From Apiotrichum sp. Y4204 (Eukaryota > Basidiomycota > Tremellomycetes > Trichosporonales > Trichosporonaceae), in assembly GCA_025531455.1 (NCBI GenBank), contig JAMYHL010000012.1, positions 372,001 to 436,000 on the forward strand: 64,000 nt of DNA, in the 5' to 3' direction. Below are positions 12,076 to 25,964 of this stretch, piece after piece. Every line of letters begins with the position of its first letter. Position 1 is the first letter of the stretch. The translations under genes and the position numbers were made by a program. The notes beneath the pieces were generated by a model. That model had not been told where the DNA came from. It worked only from the letters and a program-made list of their open reading frames with translations, and made no database searches.

Positions 12076-12771
12076 ATGCCTGACAACAAGGACCAAGCGA
12101 GGGAGTGCCGCCCTGCCAGCGACACCCGCCGACCGGACTACTGGCCCTCGCCCCCACCAGAGGACACGATAAGTCCGGAGAAGAACTACCCGCTTTTCCA
12201 CCGTGGCCTGGCCCCGCGCACGCTGGACAACATCACGCGCGTCGACAACCTGTATCTCGACCCGACGCCCGCTGGCCGCGCGTCCGGCGAAGTGACGATT
12301 GCTCGGTACACTTACCCATTCGACCCGCCGCTCACGTACGCGGAGATCGTCGCGCTCGAGGGACGGTCCGTACTCTGGGCGTGGGGCGGGAAGTTCTACG
12401 ACTGTTCAGCCGATGGCGCGTGGCAGTACGAGATCAGTCCCGTGTGGATGGCGCGCTTTGGCTGGCCAGCTCCGACGCATGATGCGCGGGACAAGTACTT
12501 CACACTGGCCGCTCATATCCGCGAGAGCGACGAGTGGACGACCAGGACGCATCCTACTCCCGAGGAGGCAATGGAGCGATGTCGGAAAGACAAGGAGGCG
12601 CAGATGGTGTACCTCGCCTCCCGCGGGATCGGGTGTCGATGTGGCACGTGCAGTCATATCGTCCCCAGCACCTCGCTTGACACTTTGCGGTTTGATCGTG
12701 GGCCGTGTGCAGATTACACCATCAAGTGGGACGGGACCGATGGAACCGATGGGACCAGGTATGGGCTGTAG
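12076..12771 (+). CDS. hypothetical protein, intact cytosolic-type paralogue of the 11.7-kb gene
   Basis: A single-exon ORF of 231 aa, unrecognised. Shared with the divergent neighbour are 'VDNLYLDPTPAG', 'YTYPFDPPLTYAEIVALEG', the W-x-x-G-G-K/I-F turn and a helical 'PTPEEAMERCRKDKEAQMV' segment. Unlike the neighbour it has no signal peptide; its first 60 residues are charged and Pro-rich. Near the C terminus lies a tight cysteine group (GCRCGTC) and the tail has GTDGTDGT repeats. The pair looks like a local inverted duplication followed by gain or loss of the secretion signal in one copy. Nothing in the sequence suggests an enzymatic motif. Confidence 0.75.
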   Translation: MPDNKDQARECRPASDTRRPDYWPSPPPEDTISPEKNYPLFHRGLAPRTLDNITRVDNLYLDPTPAGRASGEVTIARYTYPFDPPLTYAEIVALEGRSVLWAWGGKFYDCSADGAWQYEISPVWMARFGWPAPTHDARDKYFTLAAHIRESDEWTTRTHPTPEEAMERCRKDKEAQMVYLASRGIGCRCGTCSHIVPSTSLDTLRFDRGPCADYTIKWDGTDGTDGTRYGL

Positions 12772-13959
12772 ACCGTCATAATGAACTATTTCAAGAGAGA
12801 TGATGTCGGGGATCAGGGCAGCGGCTTTAAGTATCACGTTCCAAACCGTAGATGTATACTTGGCCTGAAAACGCGACCAAAGTTGGATCGCGAACACGAA
12901 TTCACCGGACAGCATGGCACAGCCAACGGCCGCCCAATAAAAGGGGGTTAGCAGTGCCATAGTCGAGGGACGGCATTTGGTTAGGCAACCTGGCTTGTCA
13001 GCCTCGTGGTCGCCGGTGCAAAGCTCCTCGTCTCTTGCGAACCACCCGTGATCACGATCTCAACGCGTCGCAAGGTGTGACATCTGGGACCGGCTCAAGA
13101 GGCTCGAAAGATGGAGAGGTGTTGGGGTGTTAGTACGTGCGCTAGTGTTCACACTACTAATGCCATTGCGCACTTCTGCGACCCGGAATAGCACTCGGGG
13201 ATGTGCTCCCCTTTCTTGCGCGTCAGAGAAGACATGAGTGTCAGATAGGTCGATAGGTCGAAGTAGTTTTGAAGTAGTGGATGGGTCATGGAACTTGGTC
13301 AGATGATTTCAGAGTGATGGAGCGATGGCACTTTCTCCAGTTGCGCGTTCAACGCGTTGCTCTGACATGACTCGAATTATATGAGAGCAAGAAGTCACGA
13401 TTCGGAGCATGTGCTCGGGTGCAGTCACTGGGAGACTCTCATGTCCGATGATGACCGATGCAAGGTCAAAGTAGACGATGGCTTCCCATTGCCTACATGT
13501 TCATATTTGTTCACCTGACTGTTCTTACCTAAAGAAGCGCGCGGCCGCCAAGGAGCCCATGTCGTTACCGCTCCACACGACGCACGACGGCATGCACGCA
13601 CGCCCCTCTCGGCCGACGGCCGCAAGCATATCACATGCACGTACACCGAAGACCAGTCCATATCCGAAGGCTAGTGTGTGAACAGGGTCGCCGTGCAGGA
13701 TAGGCAGGATTCATGATCCGGCACTACGGCCCAGCGACCACGCGATTCGGTCAACGGCCGTTGCCAAGACTTTTTTCGGCATCTTGTTTCGGCCGATATC
13801 ACACTTATCTGATAAAAGGCTTACAAGCCGTTCGGTCGCCGAGGCAAAAGTCGACCAACTGGCACTACTGTCGTCCACGCTACCACTCTTCTTCAACAAA
13901 TATCTTGACAGTGACATCGTTTTACTAGAACATCATCTCTCCTCCTGCAACTCAATCCA
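12772..13959. other. intergenic region containing the oxidoreductase promoter
   Basis: No gene is supported. A minus-strand hydrophobic ORF near 12.96 kb overlaps the end of the upstream gene and has no homology. The last 170 bp carry the GATA-type element listed separately. Confidence 0.55.
13790..13815. promoter_or_regulatory. CGGCCGATATCA plus iron-GATA type site TTATCTGATAA
   Basis: ATCTGATAA (13807-13815) fits ATCWGATAA, the extended consensus known for fungal iron-responsive GATA repressors of the SRE/Fep1/Urbs1 family. It lies 145 bp before the oxidoreductase start. Directly upstream is the 12-mer CGGCCGATATCA (13790-13801), which recurs in the promoter of the siderophore transporter. 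Confidence 0.6.
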
Positions 13960-15495
13960 ATGACGAAAACCAACCTGCACCCAACCCGCACCGTCGCCGT
14001 CCTCGGCGCAGCGTACGGCGGCATCGGCGCCGCCGCCCTCCTCGCGGAACGCCTGCCCGCCGGCTGGCGCGTCGTGGCCATCGACCGCCAGTCCCACGCA
14101 AACCGTGAGCACACTTGAAAAATCACAAAACTCTCTAACTTCCAGACGTGTACCCCTTCCCGCGCTTCACGGTCTTGCCAGAGCACGCGCCCAAGGCGTT
14201 CATTCCCCTCCAGAACGTCTTTGTCGGTGGGCGCAAGGCCGAGTTCCAAGTCAATGTCCCCGAGAAGAACCGTACTGGCTCCCCGATCCCCCCCGTCAAC
14301 CCTTCTCCGGGCGAACACCGCCTCGTGCACGGGATCATCACGGGCCTGACACCGCACAGCGTCACCTTCGTGAAGGCCAACGCGGCGGGCAACTTTGACG
14401 ACGTAAAGGACGACGGGTCCGACGCGCCCCCCGAACGCGTCGAGACTGTTGACTTTGACTACTGCGTGTACGCTCTCGGCGGGGCGCTCAGCGCGCCAAG
14501 CGACGTCTGGGGTGACATTGGACGTCCTCAGTTCCCGGGACGCGGGACCAAGGCCGGCGGCGTCGCGTGGCTGACGCGCTGTGGCGGAGATATTGCGCGG
14601 GCGAAGAGCGTCACCGTCGTCGGTGGCGGCGCGCTGGGTATTCGTGAGTATGGGAGGGAACACCTGGCCGAAATCAAGGTTCCTTGACTGACACGCAGAA
14701 TTCGCTACGGATATCAAGGAGGTGTACCCCACCAAGGAGGTAACGCTGCTGCACTCGCGCCAGCGCCTGATGCCAATCTACCACGAGGGGCTGCACGACG
14801 CCGTGGTGAAGCGCTGCGCGGAGCTGGGAATTAACCTCGTGCTCGGGGAGCGCGTGCTCGAGTGGCCTGAGAAGCCTGGAGAGCTCGAGGAAGGCAAGCT
14901 CAAGACGGTGAGGACGAGTACCGGACGGGAGATCAGCTCCGAGCTCGTGCTCGTGTGCACGGGCACAAAACCTTCTGTCGGCCTCGTTGCCGCGCTTGAC
15001 AAGGACACAATCGCGCCTAGTGGATGCATCCGCATCAAGCCCACGATGCAGATCCGCACCGAGCGTGCGGCCAACGGTGCCAACGGTGCCGACCCCGTCG
15101 ACGTAGCTGTTGCCGTGGCGAACCTGAGCCTTACAGAGGCCGGGCCGTTCGACCACATGTTCGCGGCCGGCGACTGCGCGGACACGACGGCGATCCGCGC
15201 GGGCCACATGGCGTTCGCGCAGGCCTCTGTGGCCGCGCGCAATGTTCTGCGTCTTATCGAGGCGCGCGAGCGGGACGAGACGCCCGAGCTCGAGGCATAT
15301 GACCCCGACCGCCCGCTTATCAAGGTCTCGCTTGGCCTGGTGAGTTCTGAAAAATGATCTGGCTGACAGTGTCAGAAGCACAACTGCATTGCGTCGGACA
15401 CGGAGGCAAACGAGACGGAGGGGGGCGTTGAGGACCTCCAGGCCCCGGCCATGTGGGCCTTCACTGGCGCGCAGGATCTGGCCCACACAGAATAG
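13960..15495 (+). CDS. AIF/AMID-like FAD-dependent pyridine nucleotide oxidoreductase
   Basis: A two-dinucleotide-binding-domain flavoprotein (Pyr_redox_2 fold). Exons 13960-14104, 14146-14643, 14699-15339 and 15376-15495 (introns 41, 55 and 36 nt) give 467 aa. Visible motifs: FAD-binding GAAYGGIG near residue 16; the NAD(P)H-binding 'VTVVGGGALGIQFATDI', completed across intron 2, where a Gln occupies the position usually held by Glu; and the second FAD motif 'FDHMFAAGDCADT'. There is no CxxxxC redox disulfide, which places it with AMID/ferroptosis-suppressor-like NAD(P)H oxidases rather than thioredoxin- or glutathione-reductase types. No targeting peptide is obvious. An iron-type GATA site upstream and a siderophore-type transporter downstream suggest a link to iron handling, but this is inference. 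Confidence 0.87.
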
Positions 15496-15979
15496 GAGGA
15501 ATGTAGATATCGTAGCGTCTCTGTAAATGGTCTAATGGATGTCGGTGGACTGGGCACGTTTGTGTTATCGGTAACATGACCCGAAAGTACGACACTCGTC
15601 TTTCAGGCCGGGGTTGTGGAGCTTGAGCCTGTCCCTGAGAGGTAGATCGTTATTCGGCAACGCATGCACGTTTCTCGGCGCTGTTCCTGCCAATATGCTT
15701 AAGCTGGCCAGGACAATAGAAGAGGTATCAATACTCTGTCGAACATTCCGCATGGGCCGAGACCACGAGCTGCCCATTGCCGTCCATTGCCAACACGACA
15801 GCGCGCAAGGGCAAGCAGGTGAGGTGACTGCGGTGCGGACTGCTACTCTCTCTAACGAGGAATGGAGGACGCTGCGGTCTCGGAAGTCTGATGAGCAAGC
15901 ATCAGGTGGGCCGGACTGGGTCGGAGCACAATAGATATCCATGGTTGGTGGCTCCCGTTAGAGGACTTTTAGTCTTGTT

Positions 15980-15990
15980 TTATCAGATAA
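15980..15990. promoter_or_regulatory. iron-GATA type palindrome TTATCAGATAA
   Basis: Contains ATCAGATAA, a perfect fit to ATCWGATAA, as two inverted GATA half sites. It sits 392 bp before the transporter ATG, with CGGCCGATATCA 35 bp further downstream (16025-16036). The same two elements occur in the promoter of the preceding gene. Confidence 0.6.
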
Positions 15991-16215
15991 CACCATCCGC
16001 GCTACCCGGTTTTTCGCTTCTTGTCGGCCGATATCAGTTGCCTTGATTCCAGCAAAGCTCCAGCAAAATGCCTGGATTTCAGGCCGTGGGCAATAACAAC
16101 GTAATGTCGTGGTCGTGTGATTATGCATTTCGGGAACACGCTCGGAACGTCCCTGGCGCCTGGGACTAACATGCTTAGTGCCCCTCCCGAGTCACTTTGA
16201 ACACGGAAATGGCCT

Positions 16216-16252
16216 CCCCCCCCCTTCCCCCCCCCCCCCCCCCCCCCCCCCC
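16216..16252. repeat. homopolymer tract C9-TT-C26
   Basis: Nine C, two T and 26 C in succession, 130 bp upstream of the transporter start. The opposite strand could form a G-quadruplex. The exact length is prone to sequencing error. Confidence 0.9.
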
Positions 16253-16381
16253 ACAACTCCCTCAGGCAAGAGAAAACTAGCAAAATAGTTTCTCGCCGCG
16301 GCTGACGCCTCTGTGCTCGCAGAGTATAAAGTCGTGCGAGGCGGCACCCCTTCCTGCCCAACAGACCTCGACTTCCTCGAC

Positions 16382-18484
16382 ATGGTAAGCAAGACGGACA
16401 AAACCGAGGCCGCGCAGGCGGACTACACTCCCCACCTTGAGAGCCGCTTCGACGACAATGACAGAAACGACACCGGCTTTGAGGTATCCGACAAGTCCAT
16501 GGGCGTGCGCCGCATCGAGGCTATCGTGAGCACCTTTAACACCACCGACCGCGTGCTCCTCTACGGCGGCCTCACCCTCACTGGATGTAGGTAGTTGATC
16601 AAAGAGTTTGTGCTGACGTCCAGATGCACGTGGGTGAGTACCATAGAAGCTTTCACAGATTGTGGCACGGCTTTCACGGCTAACGCCAGTCTCTCGGGAA
16701 TGATGCTGCCCGCGTTCCAGTCGGCGGCCATCTCGGAGTGGAATGCCGCTGGGCAGACGTCGACGCTCGGCGTCGTGCGTGCCGCCATCGCCGCGGGTTC
16801 GCAGCCTGTCTGGGCCAAGATCATGGACAACCTCGGCCGCACATTTGTCGTGTTTACCAGCACCCTCTTCTACATTATCGGTTACATTGTCATGGCGTCA
16901 GCAAAGAACTTTGGCCAGCTGGCCGGCGGTCTCGTCCTGCAGGTCTTTGGGTTTGGCGCACAAAACAGTGAGTCCACGATGAAGACGTTGCTAATCCTTA
17001 GTTGTCATGTACGTCCTCGTTGCGGACACCACGTCGCTCCGCTGGCGTCTCCTCTTCTCGCTCATTCCGTAAGTATCTCAATTCAGTCAATTTCTCTACT
17101 AATCTCTCAGCTCCCTTCACTCGATCATCAACGTGTGGGCAGCTGGTGTGATCGCCGCCAAGCTCGTGCAAGGCCCGGGCTGGCGGTGGGGCTACGGCGT
17201 AAACAGCATCCTCTTCCCCGTGCTCGGCCTGCCGCTCTTCATCGTCCTGGTGTGGACAACGCGGCGCGCCAAGCGCATGGGCCTGCTAAAGGGCACGCAG
17301 TCGTCGCTCAAGCTCATCACCACGCCAAAGTTCTGGATCCACCTCTTCTGGCAGGCGGACATTATCGGCCTCATCTTCCTCGTCGCCTCCATCGCCCTCT
17401 GCCTTATCCCGCTCACCCTCGGCTCGGGGTCCGCCCTCAAGTGGCGCACCGCCCCCGTCCTCGCCCCCTTCCTCGTCGGATCCTGCGTCTCCGTCCCCGC
17501 CTTTATTGTTTGGGAGCTCAAATTCGCCCGCCACCCAGTCCTCCCATTCAAGCTCCTCAAAAACCCCCACATCATGCTCAGCTGCCTCCTCAACATGCTG
17601 TTTACTGTCACTGGCGCCCAGCAGAGCACATACCTCTACTTCTTGCTTGTCGTCGCGTTCGGCAAGAGCGTTGAGGTCGCGACCCGCATTAGCCGCCTCA
17701 CCTCGTTCGTCCAGGCAATCTCAGGCATCGCCCTCGGCTTCGCCATCCGCTACTACCGCCGCCCCAAGCACTTTACCATCGCCGGATGCGTGCTGTACCT
17801 CGTCGCGTACGCAATTCTCTACCGGTTCCGCGGCGGCCACAGCAGCGCCGACTTTGCGGGCCTCGTGGGCGGAGAGGTCGTGCTCGGTATCGCGAGTAAG
17901 TAGAGAAGTGAAAAAACAGTCAGGATAGCCGGCAGCTAACCCTCAGTGGCGATGGGCCAGTTCGCCGCGCAGGTCGGAATCCAGGCGGTGGTCTCGCACG
18001 AGCACGTCGCCATTGTTTCTGCCGTATTTTTCTGCTTGTAAGCACCCACCAGTCTGCACCACTTACACCCAGCTTCCAGATCGGTGCTGGTCTCGGGAGC
18101 GCGATCAGCGGCGCAATCTGGACAAACCTTATGCCGCCGGCGCTCGGTTCCCGTCTGATCGCTGCGGGCGTAGCGAACGCGACGACCCTCGCGCGCCAGG
18201 CGTACGGCAGCCCGCCGGCATTCATCGCGCGCAATCCCCCCGGCACACCGGCCCGTGCGGCGGTTGACGACGCGTACCGCCACCTCATGCGGCTCATGTG
18301 TATCTCCGGCCTCGTGTTTTCCGCCGCGTGTATCGGCATCTCCCTCCTCCTCGAGGACACGGTACTCACGGACAAGCGCAGCATCGATGACATGGAGGAC
18401 TGGGAGGCTGGGGCTAGCGTCGAGGTCCGCAAGAAGGTGAAGCAAGATGACCGCTCCGACAGTGACCCGCCCAGCCGCAACTAG
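16382..18484 (+). CDS. siderophore-iron transporter-like MFS permease (14 TM)
   Basis: Plasma-membrane or vesicular proton symporter family that imports ferric siderophores (Arn/Sit type). Seven exons: 16382-16586, 16624-16633, 16690-16967, 17002-17068, 17111-17895, 17947-18037 and 18073-18484, joining to 616 codons (615 aa). The 10-nt exon 2 is required to connect LTG with 'YARGLSGMMLPAFQ', the TM1 segment that corresponds to Y-x-x-G-L-D-G in the family; the usual Asp is Ser here. Other hallmarks are 'VVRAAIAAGSQPVWAKIMD', 'MYVLVADTTSLRWRLL' and, near the end, 'FQIGAGLGSAISGAIW' and a charged cytoplasmic tail. The substrate siderophore is not predictable. No siderophore-biosynthetic NRPS lies in the window, which would be consistent with use of foreign siderophores. 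Confidence 0.88.
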
Positions 18485-18730
18485 ATCTCTTTCATCTACA
18501 GATGAGAAGGTCCCCCTGTCCCTAAAATGTGGAGAAAGTGGCATCCGTATTGAATGCACAGTTCTATAATGCATGTGAGAAAGTGGAAGAATGGTGTGCA
18601 AGTGTCAGGGGTACGTCAAGCCTTGTCAGTTGCCAGTCAGTCGCCAGTCAGTCAGTAAGTGGGTCATATGAGCATAATATATCATCACGGGGTGACGGTC
18701 CCGCATACTACCTACAGACTACACTAACTA

Positions 18731-21621
<2,891 letters not shown>

Positions 21622-23416
21622 CCTTCGTCACGAAGTGTGTGTGTGATCCAGAGAATCGATGTTGGGCGTAAACGGGACAGGATTCCGTGCGCTTCTTCCG
21701 CGCGTGTGAAAAATGTTTCACTCGGTTTTGGCGTGGATATAAAGAGGGAAAAGGTGGATAAAGGAGTGTGTGTTTTGTTGTTGCTGTTTGTTTAGTTGGA
21801 GTAATGATGATGAATGCGACAATGTCAACAAGCGAGCGCGATTGACCCTGGATTCCTTTTCCAGAGGTTGTTGTGAGGTGGAATGAATGGGAGTGGCGCA
21901 CGCGGGGCATGAGCGGAAGCAAAATGGAGAGAACATTGCAGACACGTGGCATATGGATGTCAGCACGTCAGCATATATCAGGATATAACAGGATATAGCC
22001 TTAAACAGATCAACACACATCGAGGCCGAGTGGCGAGCAAGGATCATCCTGCTGGCTGTTAGACAATTTTGTTTGTTATTCTTCTTGTTTTGTCCTCTGT
22101 TCAGACTCTCCCGAATCCCTCCATGCGCTTCAGAACCCTGTAATCTGCTCCCCTACTTGCACACGACACATAAGAAGTCGAAATAGGCGGGGCGAATGAG
22201 GAACGAGGGTCACAAACAAGCGCATCTGGAATCAACACGTACGACTCGACTTCAAGAAATAACGAGGCACGAGCGCAAGCATACTCCTGCTATATCGACA
22301 ACTCGAATCGCTGTCAAATAGCAACGATCTTTTTCGCCTGGTCGCGGTCACGGCCCTTTTGAATGAGGTTCCTTGAAAAGGAGTCCAGGCTTCAGAGAAC
22401 GGAGACATCAACAGGAAGGCATCACCTTTCATTGTAACCGCTGAATCTGCGTTCTTCGCTGACTAATGACTGCCTCCCCACATGCCGCACGCCACGCCTA
22501 TCTCATCAGCCAGAATCGCGCCTTGATAGGCAACAAGAAAGCGCCGCACCCGACTGTTTGAAGTTTAAGGCCGACGGAATACCACGGTCTGTGCCAACCT
22601 TGGGAAGCCATCAAAGCGGGGTCTTGGGCACATCTTTGCATCTGTGAGCTGCAAGGGGAAGCCTCGTGAGGAACTTCGCGAGGGTCCCGGCCGTATAGAC
22701 CTGGGGTCGCTCGTTGACTCGATGCTCTGCTCGAATGTGCGCAGCGCTTCTGATTCTCTCCGATCTCGTGATCTCCATATGCTAATCGTCAGAGAAGATG
22801 ATCCCCGAGGCCAGATGTATCTTCAGATCGGCATCCCGTGCCAGTATGGTCACAGAAGGCAGATTCTGACACTGCACAACCGATAGTTCATAGCAGAGGT
22901 TGCTGTCTGCTTCTGGACCCGTTCTCGCTTGACATGAGCACTGACGCGTAACTGACGCCTCTCCTACCGAGCACGGGCCGCGGAAATGCGGAGAGCACGA
23001 GGCAGAGGGCTCTGTCGCTTCCGACGCCCTGAATGCAGCTCAGAGCACTCCTCACTTCTGACCTTGAACATGTAGAGAATCAAAAGATGTGTGGAGGACG
23101 GACGCGAAGCCAGATGCACACCAACGGAAGGGTCAAATGGCGGTCCAGAGCGCCAGAACGGATCTGGATCTCTTCTCACCGCATTGTCCACCGACACCCA
23201 TTCCCACGATCTAATTGTACCTCAGCAATCCAGTCGAGTCAACCAGTAAGCACCGTCAAGCCCGATGGGCCAACCATGGGAGCAATGCCGGGCTGCCCTG
23301 CGCCTTTCATCGCCTCATCGAAGTTGAAAAGGCAGCGCTGAGTATCCCTTTCTTCCTCTCTTTCGATTGCCCATCTATCCAAGTCGATACCCACATCCAC
23401 CCCTCTGTCCATCATC
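21622..23416. other. 1.8-kb intergenic region, no gene seen
   Basis: Divergent promoters of GCN5 and the Pro-rich gene. Only short unsupported ORFs; no RNA gene or repeat recognised. Confidence 0.55.
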
Positions 23417-25647
23417 ATGTCGCAAGACCCAAATAACAAATACTCTTGGGACTTGGAGGATGACGTCCAGGTAAGTCGGCTGACGAAACTAAGAGTAGCC
23501 CCTCACACCAGGCGTCGCTGGCTAAGGAGGCCATCGAGATCCTCGACAAGAACCGCGCCCAGCTGCACACCGTCCTGCGAAGGTTCGACGCATACAAGCC
23601 CGCCGAGAGGAGGGATGCTCGTCGCCGCTGCGTTGACGAGTTCCTGATGCTCATAGCAGAGAACAGCGGCGTCACCTCGGACCTCGTCCATCCCGGATCC
23701 CATAAGCACCGAGTCCGCGAGCGCGACAATCTTGCCCGCCACGTCCAGGCCACAACGGGCACGTTTCTCAAATCGCCAAACCCCTATCTCGCGCCCACTT
23801 CGACACAGGCACCCATTCGTTTGGCGCCCTCGCAACACGGGCAGCAGCTTCACTCGATGCCGGCAAACGGCATGAACGGCATGAATGGCCACAACGGCCC
23901 CGGCCTTTATCACCAGCAGCCGTACCCTGCCTTCAGCGGATTCACCCAGCCTCCGCCCCAGGATGCTCAGCAGCAGCAACCTCCGTTTCAGTACGTCTTC
24001 TCTGCTGCAGCTCCCGCTCCCTCTCCCAACTCCAGGCTCGGCGTGCCGTCGGCAGGCCCCGTCGCCCGTTCTCTCCCCCCAACGTCGCCAGCCCCAGCTC
24101 CATCTCCATCTCCCGCTCCAGCTCCTTCTCCAGCTCAAGCTCCGCTTCCTGTGGCCTCACCCAAAGTCCCCGTGCCCTCACCCAAGCCTCCTGCGCCTCC
24201 ACCTGAGATTGAAGCTTCGCCGCCGCCAGAGGTCCCGCCCCCACCTCGAGCCATTAGTCCGCTCGCCCTCGGCTCTGCCGTCGGCGTGGGATCCCCGCCC
24301 GCGGCGACCCCCCGTAGCATCGCGGCGGTGGCCTCTCCTGCACTGTCAAAGACGTCCCGCCGTGTCTCTCCCGCAGCGTCCAAGGCCGGCTCGCCTCCGC
24401 AAGTTCCTCCCAAGAGCCCTCCGCCGGTGTCATCCCCTGCTGTTACAGCGCCGGAGATCGCTTCCGCCTCAACGTCAATGCAGGTTCCCCCGGCCGTTCA
24501 GCGTGTCGTCCCCGTCTTTTTCGCCCTTCCGGAGAATTCGCTACTGCTCGACATCCACTCACAAGCAGGACACATTAGTGAGATCATCATGCCCCAGTCC
24601 GTTCCCACGCCGCCGGCTCTGGGGGCGCCTGCGCCCCTGTCGCCAGTTCCTCCATCACCCGCCCCCTCTGGCATATCAGTTGGCACTTCGCGAAGGAAAG
24701 AAATTCGCTCTCCACCCACCGGTCAACCAGGTACGCCACGCGCCGCGCGTTCACCGCCACTACTTGCTTCCTCCTCCCCACGTCCCCCTTCGCGGCCCCC
24801 TTCTGCGGCTTCTGTGGCGCATGCCCAGACCCAGAGGATGCAGGCCCCCGGGCCCATCACCATGCCCTCGCCGCACCCAATGACCCCGGTGCTCAAGGTC
24901 ATCAATCCAACGCCGGAGGGAAACATAGTCAGCGTGATCGCGCAAGGTACCGGGTCGAGCGACTATCGACTCTCGATGGGGTCTGCGTCCGCGAGCCCCG
25001 TCACGGCCCTCGAGGCGGTGCCGGAGGAAGGGCATGGTAGGGTGACCGAGGGAGCGGGTGAGGAACGGGGCGGGTTTAGCACGTGGCTCCATGCGGAAGA
25101 CATCGCACTCGCACGAGCTCTTGAAGGGAATGTCCGGGAAAGGGAAGACACCCGGGTACGTGGGGGACTGGCCGACGAATACTACGACGACGGACAAGAG
25201 GCCGGAACGGGAGCACCCAATGGTGAGCTTCAACCACACGCTGTAGCCCCAATACCCCATTCGACGGTCAGCTGGTATTACAGGCGTCGCCGGTTCCGTC
25301 CCCGCTGGCCGAGATGGCTGACATGCCGCCGCCGTGCCCCGCTCTACCCTTGTCCCTACTCCATCAGCCGGTACTCTTCTGGGGCCACTACGCCCAGCTT
25401 CCAGCCCAGCCCTTTGCCCAGTCTCGAATCCTTCTCCCAGTCACTCCGTTACCCCACCCCAACCCGAGACTCGACTCCCTCCCCTGGGCTCTACTCAGAA
25501 GCAGACCCCCCAGACCCAGTGCCAATGCCTCGCTCCTGCTTCTCACCCCCGTTACAGCGCGGCTGGCGTCCCTGCACCGTTTTCTCCTTTTCCTCACTTC
25601 ACCCTTTCTCCTTTCCCTCCATGAGTCGTTGGCGAGATACAAGCTGA
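23417..25647 (+). CDS. Pro/Ser-rich hypothetical protein, 3' end uncertain
   Basis: Unrecognised. Exon 1 is 23417-23470 (MSQDPNNKYSWDLEDDVQ), followed by a 41-nt intron (GTAAGT...CACCAG) and exon 2 from 23512. The N-terminal 90 residues form a charged, probably helical domain (ASLAKEAIEILDKNRAQL, RRFDAYKPAERRDARRRC); the rest is a long disordered region very rich in Pro, Ser, Ala and Gln, then an acidic segment with 'FSTWLHAEDIALARALEG'. Past 25300 the model is unclear: the frame ending at 25647 has a good Ser/Pro pattern to about 25540, another frame looks coding just before 25620, and a third carries a plausible hydrophilic tail ending at 25730. An unrecognised intron or indel is likely there. 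The architecture suggests a nuclear or scaffold protein, but nothing identifies it. Confidence 0.65.
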
Positions 25648-25964
25648 TGCCCGCAGTGAATAATGGTAACGGCGCGTCTTCAGGTGACAACGACCAGCCG
25701 ACCGCTTCCGCGGACGGCAAGAATGCGTAATGAGCATAAAAGAGCCACGATGGATCATAGAAAGACATTACACGAGGGCTTTGTTCCGTAGATATGCACG
25801 AGTCACAATTCTGAAAGAGCACAGGTCAGGAATCAGTACGAAGGGGAATGGGCCTCCAGCTATCAGCGATTCAAGTCATGGTTTTGTATTGCACGATGGC
25901 CCTTGTTTGTCAGTGTGTGGGAGTCACAGAAATCTACACGACCCGTCCGACCATCTATGTCTAT

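Larger units (their letters stand above)
15496..16381. other. intergenic region and siderophore-transporter promoter
   Basis: 886 bp without a supported gene. It contains the GATA-type palindrome, the shared 12-mer and the poly-C tract annotated separately, all within 400 bp of the transporter start. Confidence 0.6.

Noticed and set aside
12760..12960. Hydrophobic minus-strand reading starting MALLTPFYWAAVGCAML
   Set aside because: Looks like a membrane segment but overlaps the end of a real gene, runs on into its antisense, and has no homologue I recognise.
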